Shown: piece after piece, positions 33,151 to 41,896 of the stretch | Position numbering within the stretch: the stretch's first letter is position 1 | Layout: every line of letters starts with the position of its first letter | Assembly (NCBI GenBank): GCA_017380615.1 | Contig: JAFODQ010000023.1 | Span: forward strand, 1 to 45,485 | Direction: 5' to 3' | DNA: 45,485 bases | Source: Clostridia bacterium | Lineage (GTDB): Bacteria; Bacillota; Clostridia; Oscillospirales; Acutalibacteraceae | The notes under the pieces: generated by a model | Databases searched by the model: none | Told to the model about the DNA's origin: nothing | The model's input: only the letters and a program-made list of their open reading frames with translations | Made by a program: the position numbers and the translations under genes

Positions 33151-35835
33151 ATGGCTCAAAGTAAATCAGGTGGACCTCGTAATAATAGAAATGCGTCCAC
33201 TAAAAAGAAAAAATCTAATAACAAAAAAAGACCACCATTATTCTCTGCACACAACAAGCCGTTGCTTGCGATAATATTCATTTTTGTTGCATTACTTATG
33301 GCGGCTATTGTCATTATTGATGCTGAAAGCTTGTGGGGAATGCTTCGTAACTTCCTTTTCGGTGTGTTCGGAATTAACGCATTTATAGCTCCTGTGTTTA
33401 TGATTTTCACTTGTATTGTTGCGCTTATCGAAAGGGATACAAGGAATTACAAAATTATTGTTACAGAGTGTTTTGTTCTATTTACCTTATTTATTTCACT
33501 TTTACATATTTTCACCACAGATGCATCACTTACATATGGTGAACAAATTAAATCGGCGTACGAGATATTTAAGAATTATTCTGGACAAGGTATGCACTTC
33601 GGATTCGGTGTTTTTGGTGCGTTGTTTGGTAGTATTCCGCTTCTTTTAACAGGTTCAAATAAGTTAGCGGCGGGTATATTTGTTGCTTTGATTTTTCTTG
33701 CGTTGCTTCTTATTTTCTTTGGATCGAGCATAATAAGACTGATTATGTCTTTGAGAAAACCTGCGGAGGCTGTTTCTGAATATGCCGGTGACAAAGCCGA
33801 CGAAATCAAAGAGACATGCGAAGAGGTCGCTACTGAGATTGATGAAAAAAAGAAGAGAAAAGAAAAATCCAAGCAAGCAGAGCGTAGAAGAAAAGAATCA
33901 AAACATGAGGTCGAACTCGATATTCCTCTTGATGACGATGTAGAGGTGGAGGATGTCGGTGTTGATCCAATATTAAACAGCGACGAGGATGAAGAGGAAG
34001 CTCCTGGTCTTGAAGATGTTCTTGCAATAATTGAAGAGAAGACAGGCCCGATAGAAAGACAAAATTACGAAGAGGTTGTCGAGACTGAAGAAGAGGCTGT
34101 TGAGACTGAAGAAGAGCTTGTTGTTGATGAAGAGACGGGTGAGGTAATTGAAGAAGAGTCTCAGGGGGAGACAGAGGTGATCGAGGAAGAGGAAACTACT
34201 GTTGAAGCTCCTGTTGCCGTGTACGAGCTTCCTTCTGTTGAACTTCTTGATGAACCGAAGCGTTCTTCTAAGGCTGGTAATGGCAATGAACTTCGTGAGA
34301 AGGGGGAAACAATTGTAAAAACACTCCAGAGCTTTGGAGTTGGAACAAAAATTGTTGAGATATGTCAGAGCCCCTCTGTTACAAGATTTGAACTTCAGCC
34401 TGAGCCTGGTGTTAAAATCAGCAAGATAACTGCACTTGCTGATGATATTGCTATGAATCTGGCTGCATCGGGTGTTAGAATTGAAGCGCCGATACCAAAC
34501 AAGAATGCTGTTGGTATTGAGGTACCTAATGCCGAAAAGGCTATGGTTACCCTCAGGGAAATTCTTGAGACAGATTCATTCAAAAACTCTAAATCTAAAA
34601 TCAATGTTGCACTTGGTAGAGATATTCAGGGTGAATCAACCTGTGCTGACCTTGCCAAGATGCCCCATTTGTTAGTTGCGGGTACAACTGGTTCGGGTAA
34701 ATCTGTTTGTCTTAACACAATGATAATGAGTCTTCTCTTTAATTCGAAGCCTGATGAAGTTAAGCTTATCATGATCGATCCAAAAAAGGTTGAGTTTACT
34801 GTTTACAAGTCTATACCTCATCTGCTTATTCCTGTTGTTGCCGATCCACGCAAGGCTGCCGGTGCGTTATCATGGGCTGTGGCTGAAATGGATAAGAGAT
34901 ATGCCCTTTTTGCTGATAATGGTGTAAGAAACCTTCAGGGCTACAACACATACGCAGTTTCTCACAATTTGCCAAAGCTCCCACAGATTGTGATTATCAT
35001 TGATGAGCTTTCTGATTTGATGATGGCAGCATCCAATGAGGTGGAGGATTCTATTTGTCGTCTCGCTCAAAAAGCTCGTGCTGCAGGCATGCATCTTATT
35101 GTTGCAACACAAAGGCCATCTGTTGATGTTATCACAGGTCTTATTAAGGCGAATATCCCAAGTCGAATCGCTTTTGCTGTTAAATCGCAGATTGACTCAA
35201 GAACAATCATTGATGTTCAGGGTGCCGAAAAGCTTCTCGGTAACGGTGATATGCTTTATTGTCCTGTTGGGCTTTCAAAGCCCGTCCGTGTTCAGGGTTG
35301 TTATGTTTCAGATGATGAGATTGAACGCGTTATTGAATTTGTAACATCTCAAGGTGATGTTAAATACGATGATTCTGTTATGCAGGAAATCGAAATTAAA
35401 TCTGCCCAGACCGGTGGTAAAAAGAAGGGTGGAGTGGCTGATTTCGATGATGAATCGGCTCCTGCAGGTGGTTTTGATGATGAAATGACACCGAAGGCGG
35501 CTGAGGTTGTTATTGAGGCTGGTATGGCATCCACAACTCTCTTGCAGCGTAAGCTTAAATTAGGGTATGCGAGAGCTGCCAGAATTATTGATGAGCTTTC
35601 AGAAAAAGGGATAATAGGACCATTTGAAGGTGCTAAACCACGCAAGGTACTCATAACAAAGGACCAGTGGTACGAGATGCTCGCAAATTCAACATCCCAG
35701 GCTCCGAAGCAATTGAGTGTTGATGATATAGCACCCGCCAATAATACAGAAATGCAGGAAGAGACTCCGAAAGCTCTCCCTTCTGATCACAATTATTTTG
35801 GTTCTGCTGTTAATAATGATTTAGAGGATGAATAA
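33151..35835 (+). CDS. ftsK: DNA translocase FtsK/SpoIIIE
   Basis: 894 residues. An Arg/Lys-rich N-terminus leads to four membrane helices (about residues 30-200). A very acidic Glu/Val linker of roughly 130 residues follows, then the translocase motor with Walker A GTTGSGKS at 511-518 and Walker B IIIDEL (D618, E619). The C-terminal gamma domain (ARAARIIDELSEKGIIGPFEGAKPRKV, split here for length) binds the DNA orientation sequence. It pumps chromosomal DNA through the closing septum. Whether it is the sporulation type cannot be settled, though the tepA neighbourhood matches spoIIIE. Confidence 0.95.
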   Translation: MAQSKSGGPRNNRNASTKKKKSNNKKRPPLFSAHNKPLLAIIFIFVALLMAAIVIIDAESLWGMLRNFLFGVFGINAFIAPVFMIFTCIVALIERDTRNYKIIVTECFVLFTLFISLLHIFTTDASLTYGEQIKSAYEIFKNYSGQGMHFGFGVFGALFGSIPLLLTGSNKLAAGIFVALIFLALLLIFFGSSIIRLIMSLRKPAEAVSEYAGDKADEIKETCEEVATEIDEKKKRKEKSKQAERRRKESKHEVELDIPLDDDVEVEDVGVDPILNSDEDEEEAPGLEDVLAIIEEKTGPIERQNYEEVVETEEEAVETEEELVVDEETGEVIEEESQGETEVIEEEETTVEAPVAVYELPSVELLDEPKRSSKAGNGNELREKGETIVKTLQSFGVGTKIVEICQSPSVTRFELQPEPGVKISKITALADDIAMNLAASGVRIEAPIPNKNAVGIEVPNAEKAMVTLREILETDSFKNSKSKINVALGRDIQGESTCADLAKMPHLLVAGTTGSGKSVCLNTMIMSLLFNSKPDEVKLIMIDPKKVEFTVYKSIPHLLIPVVADPRKAAGALSWAVAEMDKRYALFADNGVRNLQGYNTYAVSHNLPKLPQIVIIIDELSDLMMAASNEVEDSICRLAQKARAAGMHLIVATQRPSVDVITGLIKANIPSRIAFAVKSQIDSRTIIDVQGAEKLLGNGDMLYCPVGLSKPVRVQGCYVSDDEIERVIEFVTSQGDVKYDDSVMQEIEIKSAQTGGKKKGGVADFDDESAPAGGFDDEMTPKAAEVVIEAGMASTTLLQRKLKLGYARAARIIDELSEKGIIGPFEGAKPRKVLITKDQWYEMLANSTSQAPKQLSVDDIAPANNTEMQEETPKALPSDHNYFGSAVNNDLEDE

Positions 35836-36074
35836 TGGATATTTTTGTTGAATACTTAGATGGGAATTTTGCTGTTTGCAGACTTCCCGATAAAGCAGGG
35901 AATCTTATTAGATTACCTTTAAGAGATTTACCTTCCGGCACAAGAGAGCTTACAGTTGTTTCTATGAGGGATAATGGATCTTTTTATTTAAATGAGTATG
36001 CCAGAGAAACACGAATGAAGAAAATCGGACAGTATCTTAAATACCAAAAATATTGTTTTGATTTTTCAAAATAA
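35835..36074 (+). CDS. Small DUF3006-like protein
   Basis: 79 residues, MDIFVEYLDGNFAVCRLPDKAGN at the start then a short beta-rich body. It resembles the DUF3006 group found beside ftsK or other secreted-enzyme genes; the function is unknown. Its ATG overlaps the ftsK TAA by one base, so it is translationally coupled. The conserved FAVC.LPD and LPSG pieces are the only landmarks I can see. Confidence 0.65.
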   Translation: MDIFVEYLDGNFAVCRLPDKAGNLIRLPLRDLPSGTRELTVVSMRDNGSFYLNEYARETRMKKIGQYLKYQKYCFDFSK

Positions 36075-36088
36075 TTTACAAAAAAGTA

Positions 36089-36117
36089 TTGCATTTTTTG
36101 TTGAAAGGTGATATACT
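36089..36117 (+). promoter_or_regulatory. Promoter for rpsB-tsf
   Basis: TTGCAT, 17 bases, TATACT with TG one base before the -10. It leaves a leader of about 100 bases before rpsB. Confidence 0.7.
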
Positions 36118-36123
36118 TTCCAA

Positions 36124-36210
36124 GTTATAAAACTCACGTGTGGCAGATTATCGGTGCCGTGTGCGCGAAAGCGTGGTGTCGGTGAGTCGAAGCCTTGCGG
36201 TGGTTTAACA
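36124..36210 (+). promoter_or_regulatory. Structured rpsB (S2) leader
   Basis: A GC-rich leader in an AT-rich background. ACTCAC (36132-36137) pairs with GTGAGT (36182-36187) to close it. Inside, GGCA pairs with TGCC around GATTATCGG, and CGC-GAAA-GCG makes a tetraloop hairpin. No reading frame is present. The position suggests autoregulation by ribosomal protein S2 binding its own leader, as known for rpsB-tsf leaders in other bacteria. Confidence 0.7.
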
Positions 36211-36227
36211 AAAAGGAGGACAAAATT

Positions 36228-36962
36228 ATGTCAGTAGTTTCAATGAAACAGTTACTCGAAGCAGGTGTTCATTTCGGACACCAGACCAGAAGATGGAACC
36301 CTAAGATGGCTCCTTACATCTTCACAGAAAGAAATGGTATTTATATCATTGACCTTCAGAAGACAGTTAAGAAGCTTGAAGAGGCTTACAGCTTCATCAA
36401 CAAGATCGCTCAGGATGGCGGCGATGTTCTTTTCGTAGGTACAAAGAAGCAGGCTCAGGATTCTGTTAAGGAAGAAGCAGAGCGTTGCGGTATGTCTTAT
36501 GTTAATGCTCGTTGGCTTGGCGGTATGCTTACAAACTTCCAGACAATCCAGAAGAGAATCAGAAGACTTGCTCAGCTTAATGCTATGGAAGCTGATGGCA
36601 CATTTGATCTTCTTCCAAAGAAGGAAGTTATCAAGCTCAATCTTGAAAGAGAAAAGCTTGAAAAGTTCATGGGTGGTATCACAGAAATGAAGAAGATGCC
36701 AGCAGCAATGTTCATTGTTGACCCAAGAAAAGAAAGAATTGCAGTTCTCGAAGCAAAGAAGCTCGGTATTCCGATTGTTGCTATCGTTGATACAAACTGT
36801 GATCCTGATGAAATTGATTATGTAATCCCAGGTAACGACGATGCTATTCGTGCAGTTAAGCTTATTGCAGGTGCAATGGCTGATGCTATCATTGCTGGTC
36901 GTCAGGGTGAGCAGAATGTTGCAGAAGCAGCTGAAGAAGTTGCTGAAGATGCAGCAGAATAA
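36228..36962 (+). CDS. rpsB: 30S ribosomal protein S2
   Basis: 244 residues. [36 protein letters not shown] and [15 protein letters not shown] are family hallmarks. It is needed for 30S assembly and mRNA binding with S1. Start is set by AAAAGGAGG. The usual partner tsf follows after 31 bases. Codon use is strongly biased, as expected for a highly expressed gene. Confidence 0.98.
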   Translation: MSVVSMKQLLEAGVHFGHQTRRWNPKMAPYIFTERNGIYIIDLQKTVKKLEEAYSFINKIAQDGGDVLFVGTKKQAQDSVKEEAERCGMSYVNARWLGGMLTNFQTIQKRIRRLAQLNAMEADGTFDLLPKKEVIKLNLEREKLEKFMGGITEMKKMPAAMFIVDPRKERIAVLEAKKLGIPIVAIVDTNCDPDEIDYVIPGNDDAIRAVKLIAGAMADAIIAGRQGEQNVAEAAEEVAEDAAE

Positions 36963-36993
36963 TTAAACTCATACTCGTTAGGAGGATAAATCT

Positions 36994-38091
36994 ATGGCAT
37001 TCACAGCTCAGGATGTTAAGAACTTGAGAGAAAAGACAGGCGTTGGTATGATGGAGTGTAAGAAGGCACTCACAGAAGCTGACGGTGATATGGATAAAGC
37101 TTTTGAAATTCTTCGTGAAAGAGGACTTGCAGCTTCTGCAAAGAAGGCAAGCAGAATTGCAGCTGAAGGTGCAATTATAGCTTTCACAGATGAAGATAGC
37201 AAAACAACAGTTCTTCTTGAAATTAACTCTGAAACAGACTTTGTTGGTAAAAACGACAAATTCCAGGAGTTTGGTCTTAATGTTGCAAAGACAATTGCTG
37301 CAAACAAGCCTGCTTCTGTTGAGGAGCTTGCTTCACTTCAGCTCGTTGGTTCAGACAGAACAGTTGAGGAGAGTCTTCATGATCTCATCCTTGTTATTGG
37401 TGAGAATCTTAAAATTCGTCGTTATGAGATTATCGAAGGTGATGTTGTAACATACATTCACGGTGGCGGCGCTGTTGGTGTTGCTGTTAAGTTCGAGACA
37501 AATCTCAATGATAAAGCAGAGTTTGTTGCAATGGGTAAGAATATTGCTATGCAGATTGCGGCAATGAGCCCTGAATATCTTGGCAAAGACAGCATTTCAG
37601 CTGATGAGCTTGCAAAGATGAAGTCTATCACAATCGATAGCTCACTCAACAAGCCTGATTCACTTCCAAAGCCAATTCTCAACAAGCTTATTGAAAAGGC
37701 ATGTAGCGAGAAGCTTTGGAGCGATGAGGATATTGCTGCATACGAGGAGCAGAAGAAGAGCCCATATCTTTTCAACTTCCTTTCAAAGGAAGCTGTTGCT
37801 ACTCTTGCTGAGCTTGCAATTGCCGGCAAAGAAGAATTCATCAACGACAAAATCTTCGCAGGTGCAGTTGAGGGTCGTATCAAGAAGCAGATTAAAGAAA
37901 TCTGTCTCCTTGAGCAGGCATTTGTTCGTTCAGATCTCTTTGATGGTACTGTTGCAGGTTATGTTGCACAGGTTGCAAAAACAACAGGCGCTGACATCAA
38001 TGTTGTAAGCTTTGTTCGTCTTGTAAAAGGCGAAGGTCTCGAGAAAAGAGAAGACAATTTTGCTGACGAAGTTGCCAGCATGATGAAATAA
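36994..38091 (+). CDS. tsf: Elongation factor Ts with a central insertion
   Basis: 365 residues against about 300 in related bacteria. The N-terminal UBA-like domain (VKNLREKTGVGMMECKKAL) and TDFV at 81-84, which contacts EF-Tu, are intact. After AAMSPEYL (about 189-196) and the following helix, about 60 extra residues (roughly 225-290, including KLWSDEDIAAYEEQKKSPYL and NFLSKEAVATLAELAIAGKE) precede the normal ending VEGRIKKQIKEICLLEQAFV. The reading frame is continuous, so the insertion is real, not a frameshift. EF-Ts recycles EF-Tu-GDP. Start follows AGGAGG. Confidence 0.95.
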   Translation: MAFTAQDVKNLREKTGVGMMECKKALTEADGDMDKAFEILRERGLAASAKKASRIAAEGAIIAFTDEDSKTTVLLEINSETDFVGKNDKFQEFGLNVAKTIAANKPASVEELASLQLVGSDRTVEESLHDLILVIGENLKIRRYEIIEGDVVTYIHGGGAVGVAVKFETNLNDKAEFVAMGKNIAMQIAAMSPEYLGKDSISADELAKMKSITIDSSLNKPDSLPKPILNKLIEKACSEKLWSDEDIAAYEEQKKSPYLFNFLSKEAVATLAELAIAGKEEFINDKIFAGAVEGRIKKQIKEICLLEQAFVRSDLFDGTVAGYVAQVAKTTGADINVVSFVRLVKGEGLEKREDNFADEVASMMK

Positions 38092-38105
38092 GATTTCAAA
38101 TGAGG

Positions 38106-38138
38106 GCGGCTTTCTCAGAAAGTCGCTCCATACTTTTT
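38106..38138 (+). terminator. Weak terminator after tsf
   Basis: GCGGCTTTC (38106-38114) pairs with GAAAGTCGC (38118-38126) with one G-U pair, a small loop, and a T5 run eight bases later. The gap between stem and T run makes it weaker than others here. Confidence 0.5.
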
Positions 38139-38164
38139 GGTGTATAATAATACCAAGTTTGGTA
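38137..38164 (+). promoter_or_regulatory. Candidate promoter -10 flanked by TTGGT/ACCAA half-sites
   Basis: TATAAT at 38143-38148 lies between TTGGT (38137-38141) and ACCAA (38152-38156), followed by another TTGGT (38159-38163). TACCAA-GT-TTGGTA is a perfect palindrome (38151-38164). No good -35 is seen 17 bases upstream. This arrangement suggests a repressor operator on the promoter of the CofE-like gene. Confidence 0.55.
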
Positions 38165-38190
38165 AACTATGATAAAGTGGTGAGATTATT

Positions 38191-39381
38191 ATGGAAAGAA
38201 AAGTCGGTACTGTATCAAGAGGTATTCGTTGTCCTATTATCCGAGAGGGAGATAATCTTGTTGAAATCACAGTGAACAGTGTTATTGAAGCAGCAGAGAG
38301 CGAGGGCTTTGAGCTCCGTGATCGCGATGTTGTTTCACTTACAGAGTCCATTGTTGCAAGAGCACAGGGTAACTATGCCAAGGTTGAAGATATTGCTGCA
38401 GATGTTAAAGCTAAATTGGGTGGAGGCACAATTGGTGTTATTTTCCCAATATTGTCAAGAAACCGTTTTGCAATTTGTCTTAAGGGTATTGCAATGGGTG
38501 CAAAGAAAGTCGTTCTTATGCTCAGCTATCCAAGCGATGAGGTAGGCAACTCACTCTTGACTTATGATCAGCTTGATGATGCTGGCATTAACCCGTATTC
38601 AGATGTTTTATCATTAGAGAAATACAGAGAGCTTTTCGGTGAGAATAAGCATGAATTTACAGGTGTTGATTATGTTGCTTATTATTCAGATATAATCACA
38701 TCTGCGGGTGCTGAGGTTGAGATTGTTTTCGCAAACCAGGCAAAGACAATTCTTGATTATACTGATTGTGTTCTTACTTGCGATATTCACACAAGAGCAA
38801 GAACAAAGAGGATCCTTAAATCTGCAGGTGCAAAGGTTGTTTGTGGACTTGATGATATTCTCACAGAACCAGTTAACGGTAGTGGATGTAATGAGAAATA
38901 TGGTCTTCTTGGTTCAAATAAATCAACAGAAGATACAATAAAGCTTTTCCCAAGAGAGTGTAAAGACCTTGTTCTTGATATTCAGGATGAGCTTCTCAAG
39001 AGAACAGGTAAGCACATTGAGGTTATGGTTTATGGCGATGGTGCTTTTAAAGATCCTCAGGGTAAGATCTGGGAGCTTGCTGATCCCGTTGTTTCTCCTG
39101 CACACACAGATGGTCTTATAGGTACTCCCAACGAGCTTAAGTTGAAATATCTTGCTGATAATGATTTTGCAGGTCTTTCAGGTGCTGAGCTTAAAGAAGC
39201 AATTTCTAAGAGCATCAAAGAAAAATCAAGTAATCTTGTTGGTAATATGGCTTCTCAGGGTACAACTCCAAGACAGCTTACAGACCTTATTGGTTCACTT
39301 TGTGATCTTACAAGTGGTTCAGGTGATAAAGGTACACCAATCATTCTTGTTCAGGGCTATTTTGATAACTATACAGACTAA
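38191..39381 (+). CDS. Coenzyme F420-0:L-glutamate ligase (CofE)-like protein
   Basis: 396 residues, longer than archaeal CofE (about 250). The N-terminal half has PIIREGDNLVEITVNSV, LRDRDVVSLTESIVARAQGN and an extended LVLDIQDEL..TGKHIEVMVYGDGAFKDP region that match the F420 gamma-glutamyl ligase family. F420 is not expected in this kind of Firmicute, so the true substrate may be another glutamate- or amino-acid-accepting molecule. It lies between tsf and guaA with its own candidate operator. Start follows GTGGTGAG. Confidence 0.78.
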   Translation: MERKVGTVSRGIRCPIIREGDNLVEITVNSVIEAAESEGFELRDRDVVSLTESIVARAQGNYAKVEDIAADVKAKLGGGTIGVIFPILSRNRFAICLKGIAMGAKKVVLMLSYPSDEVGNSLLTYDQLDDAGINPYSDVLSLEKYRELFGENKHEFTGVDYVAYYSDIITSAGAEVEIVFANQAKTILDYTDCVLTCDIHTRARTKRILKSAGAKVVCGLDDILTEPVNGSGCNEKYGLLGSNKSTEDTIKLFPRECKDLVLDIQDELLKRTGKHIEVMVYGDGAFKDPQGKIWELADPVVSPAHTDGLIGTPNELKLKYLADNDFAGLSGAELKEAISKSIKEKSSNLVGNMASQGTTPRQLTDLIGSLCDLTSGSGDKGTPIILVQGYFDNYTD

Positions 39382-39402
39382 TTTAACGGAGGTTGATATT
39401 CA

Positions 39403-40383
39403 ATGGAACTTATTAAGCGTCCCGATGATATGAAGAGAATTAACACTATTGAGCTTGCAAATGCTTTTATTGATGAGCAGGTTGCTGCTGTTCGTGCACA
39501 GGTTGGGGATAAAAAAGTTCTTCTTGCTCTTTCGGGCGGTGTTGATTCCTCTGTTGTTGCTGCTCTTCTTATTAAGGCAATTGGTAAACAGCTTATTTGT
39601 GTGCATGTTAACCACGGTCTCATGAGAAAAGGTGAGAGCGAGCAGGTTATTGATGTTTTTGGTAAGCAGCTTGATGCTAACCTTATCTACATTGATGCAA
39701 CTGATCGATTCCTTGATAAACTTGTTGATGTTTCTGATCCTGAAAAGAAACGAAAAATCATCGGCAATGAATTTATCGAGGTATTCAATGAAGAAGCACT
39801 TAAGCTTGAAGGTATTTCATTCCTTGCACAGGGAACAATTTACCCCGATATTCTTGAAAGTGATGGCGTTAAAGCTCACCACAATGTTGGTGGCCTTCCT
39901 GAGGATATGAAGCTTGAGCTTTGTGAGCCGGTTGCTCTTCTTTACAAGGATGAGGTTCGTGTTGTTGGCTCAGCTCTTGGTCTTCCTGATGAAATGGTTT
40001 ATCGTCAGCCATTCCCGGGTCCTGGTCTTGGTGTTCGTTGCCTTGGTGCTATCACACGAGATAGACTTCACGCTCTCAGAGAAGCGGATGCTATTCTCAG
40101 AGAAGAGTTTGATAATGCCGGTCTTGCAGGTAAGGTATGGCAGTATTTTATTGCTGTTCCTGATGTTAAGAGTGTTGGCGTAAAAGATTCAAAACGTTAT
40201 GAAGGTTGGCCGGCAATCATCAGAGCAGTTAACACAACTGATGCTATGAGTGCTACAATTGAAGAGATTCCTTATGCTCTTCTTCATAAGATAACCGACC
40301 GTATAACTCATGAGGTTGAAGGTATCAACCGTGTTCTCTACGATTTAACACCGAAGCCAATCGGTACAATTGAGTGGGAATAA
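39403..40383 (+). CDS. guaA: GMP synthase, ATP-pyrophosphatase subunit only
   Basis: 326 residues. The PP-loop LSGGVDSS (from Ser44) and the C-terminal GMP synthase dimerisation domain (KPIGTIEWE ending) are complete, with FPGPGLGVRCLG in between. The N-terminal glutamine amidotransferase domain normal in bacterial GuaA (about 510 residues) is absent; it begins right at the PP-ATPase. It would use ammonia or a separate glutaminase subunit, as in archaea. No such gene is nearby. The ribosome site CGGAGGT lies 10 bases upstream. The 3' end of guaA is a known landing site for integrative elements. Confidence 0.93.
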   Translation: MELIKRPDDMKRINTIELANAFIDEQVAAVRAQVGDKKVLLALSGGVDSSVVAALLIKAIGKQLICVHVNHGLMRKGESEQVIDVFGKQLDANLIYIDATDRFLDKLVDVSDPEKKRKIIGNEFIEVFNEEALKLEGISFLAQGTIYPDILESDGVKAHHNVGGLPEDMKLELCEPVALLYKDEVRVVGSALGLPDEMVYRQPFPGPGLGVRCLGAITRDRLHALREADAILREEFDNAGLAGKVWQYFIAVPDVKSVGVKDSKRYEGWPAIIRAVNTTDAMSATIEEIPYALLHKITDRITHEVEGINRVLYDLTPKPIGTIEWE

Positions 40384-40466
40384 TCAACGAAAAGTCCACA
40401 AAGCCTTATATATCAAGGGTTTTGGGGCTTTCAGAAAGCCTCGTGATACAAAAATGATACTGTATA
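40384..40466. other. Possible integration/recombination region at the guaA 3' end
   Basis: Non-coding. It has nested inverted repeats (AAAGCC at 40400-40405 with GGCTTT at 40426-40431, and GGCTTT-CAG-AAAGCC at 40426-40440), then two direct copies of TGATAC 11 bases apart (40444-40449 and 40455-40460). Such arm-like direct repeats are typical beside tyrosine-recombinase attachment sites. No integrase gene is present in the window, so the call rests on pattern and on the known use of guaA as a target. Confidence 0.35.
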
Positions 40467-40496
40467 TGGCTTTCTTAAATTAATTTTATGTAAATG

Positions 40497-40543
40497 AAAA
40501 CCTCTTTCGAATGAACACTTGGTTCATTCGAGAGAGGTTTTTT
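40497..40543 (+). terminator. Strong intrinsic terminator
   Basis: A 17-bp stem (40499-40515 with 40523-40539, one G-U pair) with a seven-base loop and a T run after it. It would end the guaA transcript. From here to 40745 there is no gene, only the promoter at 40652. Confidence 0.85.
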
Positions 40544-40651
40544 GTGTCTCCGGGCATTGGAATTCCGATTAAAGAGTCTGCCTGCCATGGTATTGTGTCC
40601 GCATGTAAGTTATTATGGATGCATTTCTTTTTTATTTTGTATAGAGCCATA

Positions 40652-40680
40652 TTGCAAAAGAATGCCGTGTAAGGTATAAT
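40652..40680 (+). promoter_or_regulatory. Promoter for the hexosamine kinase gene
   Basis: TTGCAA, 17 bases, TATAAT, giving a leader of about 60 bases with a small inverted repeat (AGAATT...AATTCT) inside. Confidence 0.65.
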
Positions 40681-40745
40681 GTATCGTAAGAGAATTTTTG
40701 AACGAATTCTTATATAAAGAAGTGTTATCGGAGATATAAATAAAC

Positions 40746-41879
40746 ATGAACAATCTTCAGAATGTGATAAATCATTTTTTAATTCAGGGCAATGTCACTA
40801 ATATTGAGCAAATAAATAAAGGGTATATTAACCAAACATATAAAGTTGAGACAATATCAGCTGATAACAATGTTCATAAATATATACTCCAACGAATCAA
40901 TACGAATGTTTTCCCTGATATTGATACACTAATGAATAATTTTAAGGTTACAACAGCTCATCTGGTTGATAATCTTAAAATGCCGGGATATCACATTAAA
41001 GGGAGTGTCCAGACACTTCGCCTGACAAAAGAAGGGAAGCTGTTTTTCGTGGATTCTTCAGGCGTGTGGCGTGTTATGACATTCTTTGATAATGTTTATT
41101 CTCTGGATATTACGGATAATCCAAGCGTTTTTTACTATGCAGGCGTTGCTTTTGGTGAGTTTATTCAAGCAATGTGTTCTGTGGAGCTATCGAAGATTAA
41201 AGAGGTTATTCCCAATTTTCATAATACGAAAAGTAGATATCATGATTTAGAAAAAGCTATTTTATGTGATGAGTATAATCGTGTTTCTGGTGTTATAAAT
41301 GAAATTGAGTTCGTTCGTGACAGAATTGATTTGTTCGGTAAAATAACAGAAGCGTTAGAAAACGGCACAATACCTACAAGAATTTGTCATAATGATTGTA
41401 ATTTAAATAATATTCTATTTGATAATGAAACAAATTTACCTGTTGCGATCATTGATCTTGATACTGTTATGCCGTCATCACCTTTATATGATTTTGGCGA
41501 CAGCATGAGAAGTGGCACTAATACCGCGAGAGACGATGAAAAAGATTTGAGTAAGGTTTCTTGTGACTTAAATCTTTATAAGGCTTATGCACAAGGGTAT
41601 CTTGAAGCATGCGGAGAGATTCTTACTAAAGAAGAGCTGGAGCTGTTACCATATGCATCATTAGTCATAACAGCTGAGGATGGTATTCGTTTTTTGATGG
41701 ATTATATTAACGGCGATGTATATTACACAACTCAATATCCAGGTCAAAACCTCGACAGAGCGAGAACTCAGTTTAAGCTTCTTGAAGATATGGAAAATAA
41801 ATTAAACGAAATAATGAGTATTTTACAGGATATTTACGATGAGATGGGTCTGGATACAAATCTTTTACAGATATTTTAA
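40746..41879 (+). CDS. N-acetylhexosamine 1-kinase-like phosphotransferase (NahK type)
   Basis: 377 residues of the aminoglycoside-phosphotransferase/choline-kinase fold. The catalytic loop is CHNDCNLNNILFD (His215, Asp217, Asn222) and the metal-binding DLDTVMP follows at 237-243. The N-terminal GYINQTYKV and the DFGDSMRSG segment match NahK-like proteins, which phosphorylate N-acetylglucosamine or N-acetylgalactosamine at C1. The next gene is a uridylyltransferase, which strengthens this reading. The substrate is inferred. The GGAG site is about 12 bases upstream, rather far. Confidence 0.78.
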   Translation: MNNLQNVINHFLIQGNVTNIEQINKGYINQTYKVETISADNNVHKYILQRINTNVFPDIDTLMNNFKVTTAHLVDNLKMPGYHIKGSVQTLRLTKEGKLFFVDSSGVWRVMTFFDNVYSLDITDNPSVFYYAGVAFGEFIQAMCSVELSKIKEVIPNFHNTKSRYHDLEKAILCDEYNRVSGVINEIEFVRDRIDLFGKITEALENGTIPTRICHNDCNLNNILFDNETNLPVAIIDLDTVMPSSPLYDFGDSMRSGTNTARDDEKDLSKVSCDLNLYKAYAQGYLEACGEILTKEELELLPYASLVITAEDGIRFLMDYINGDVYYTTQYPGQNLDRARTQFKLLEDMENKLNEIMSILQDIYDEMGLDTNLLQIF

Positions 41880-41896
41880 AGTTTATGGAGCATAAA

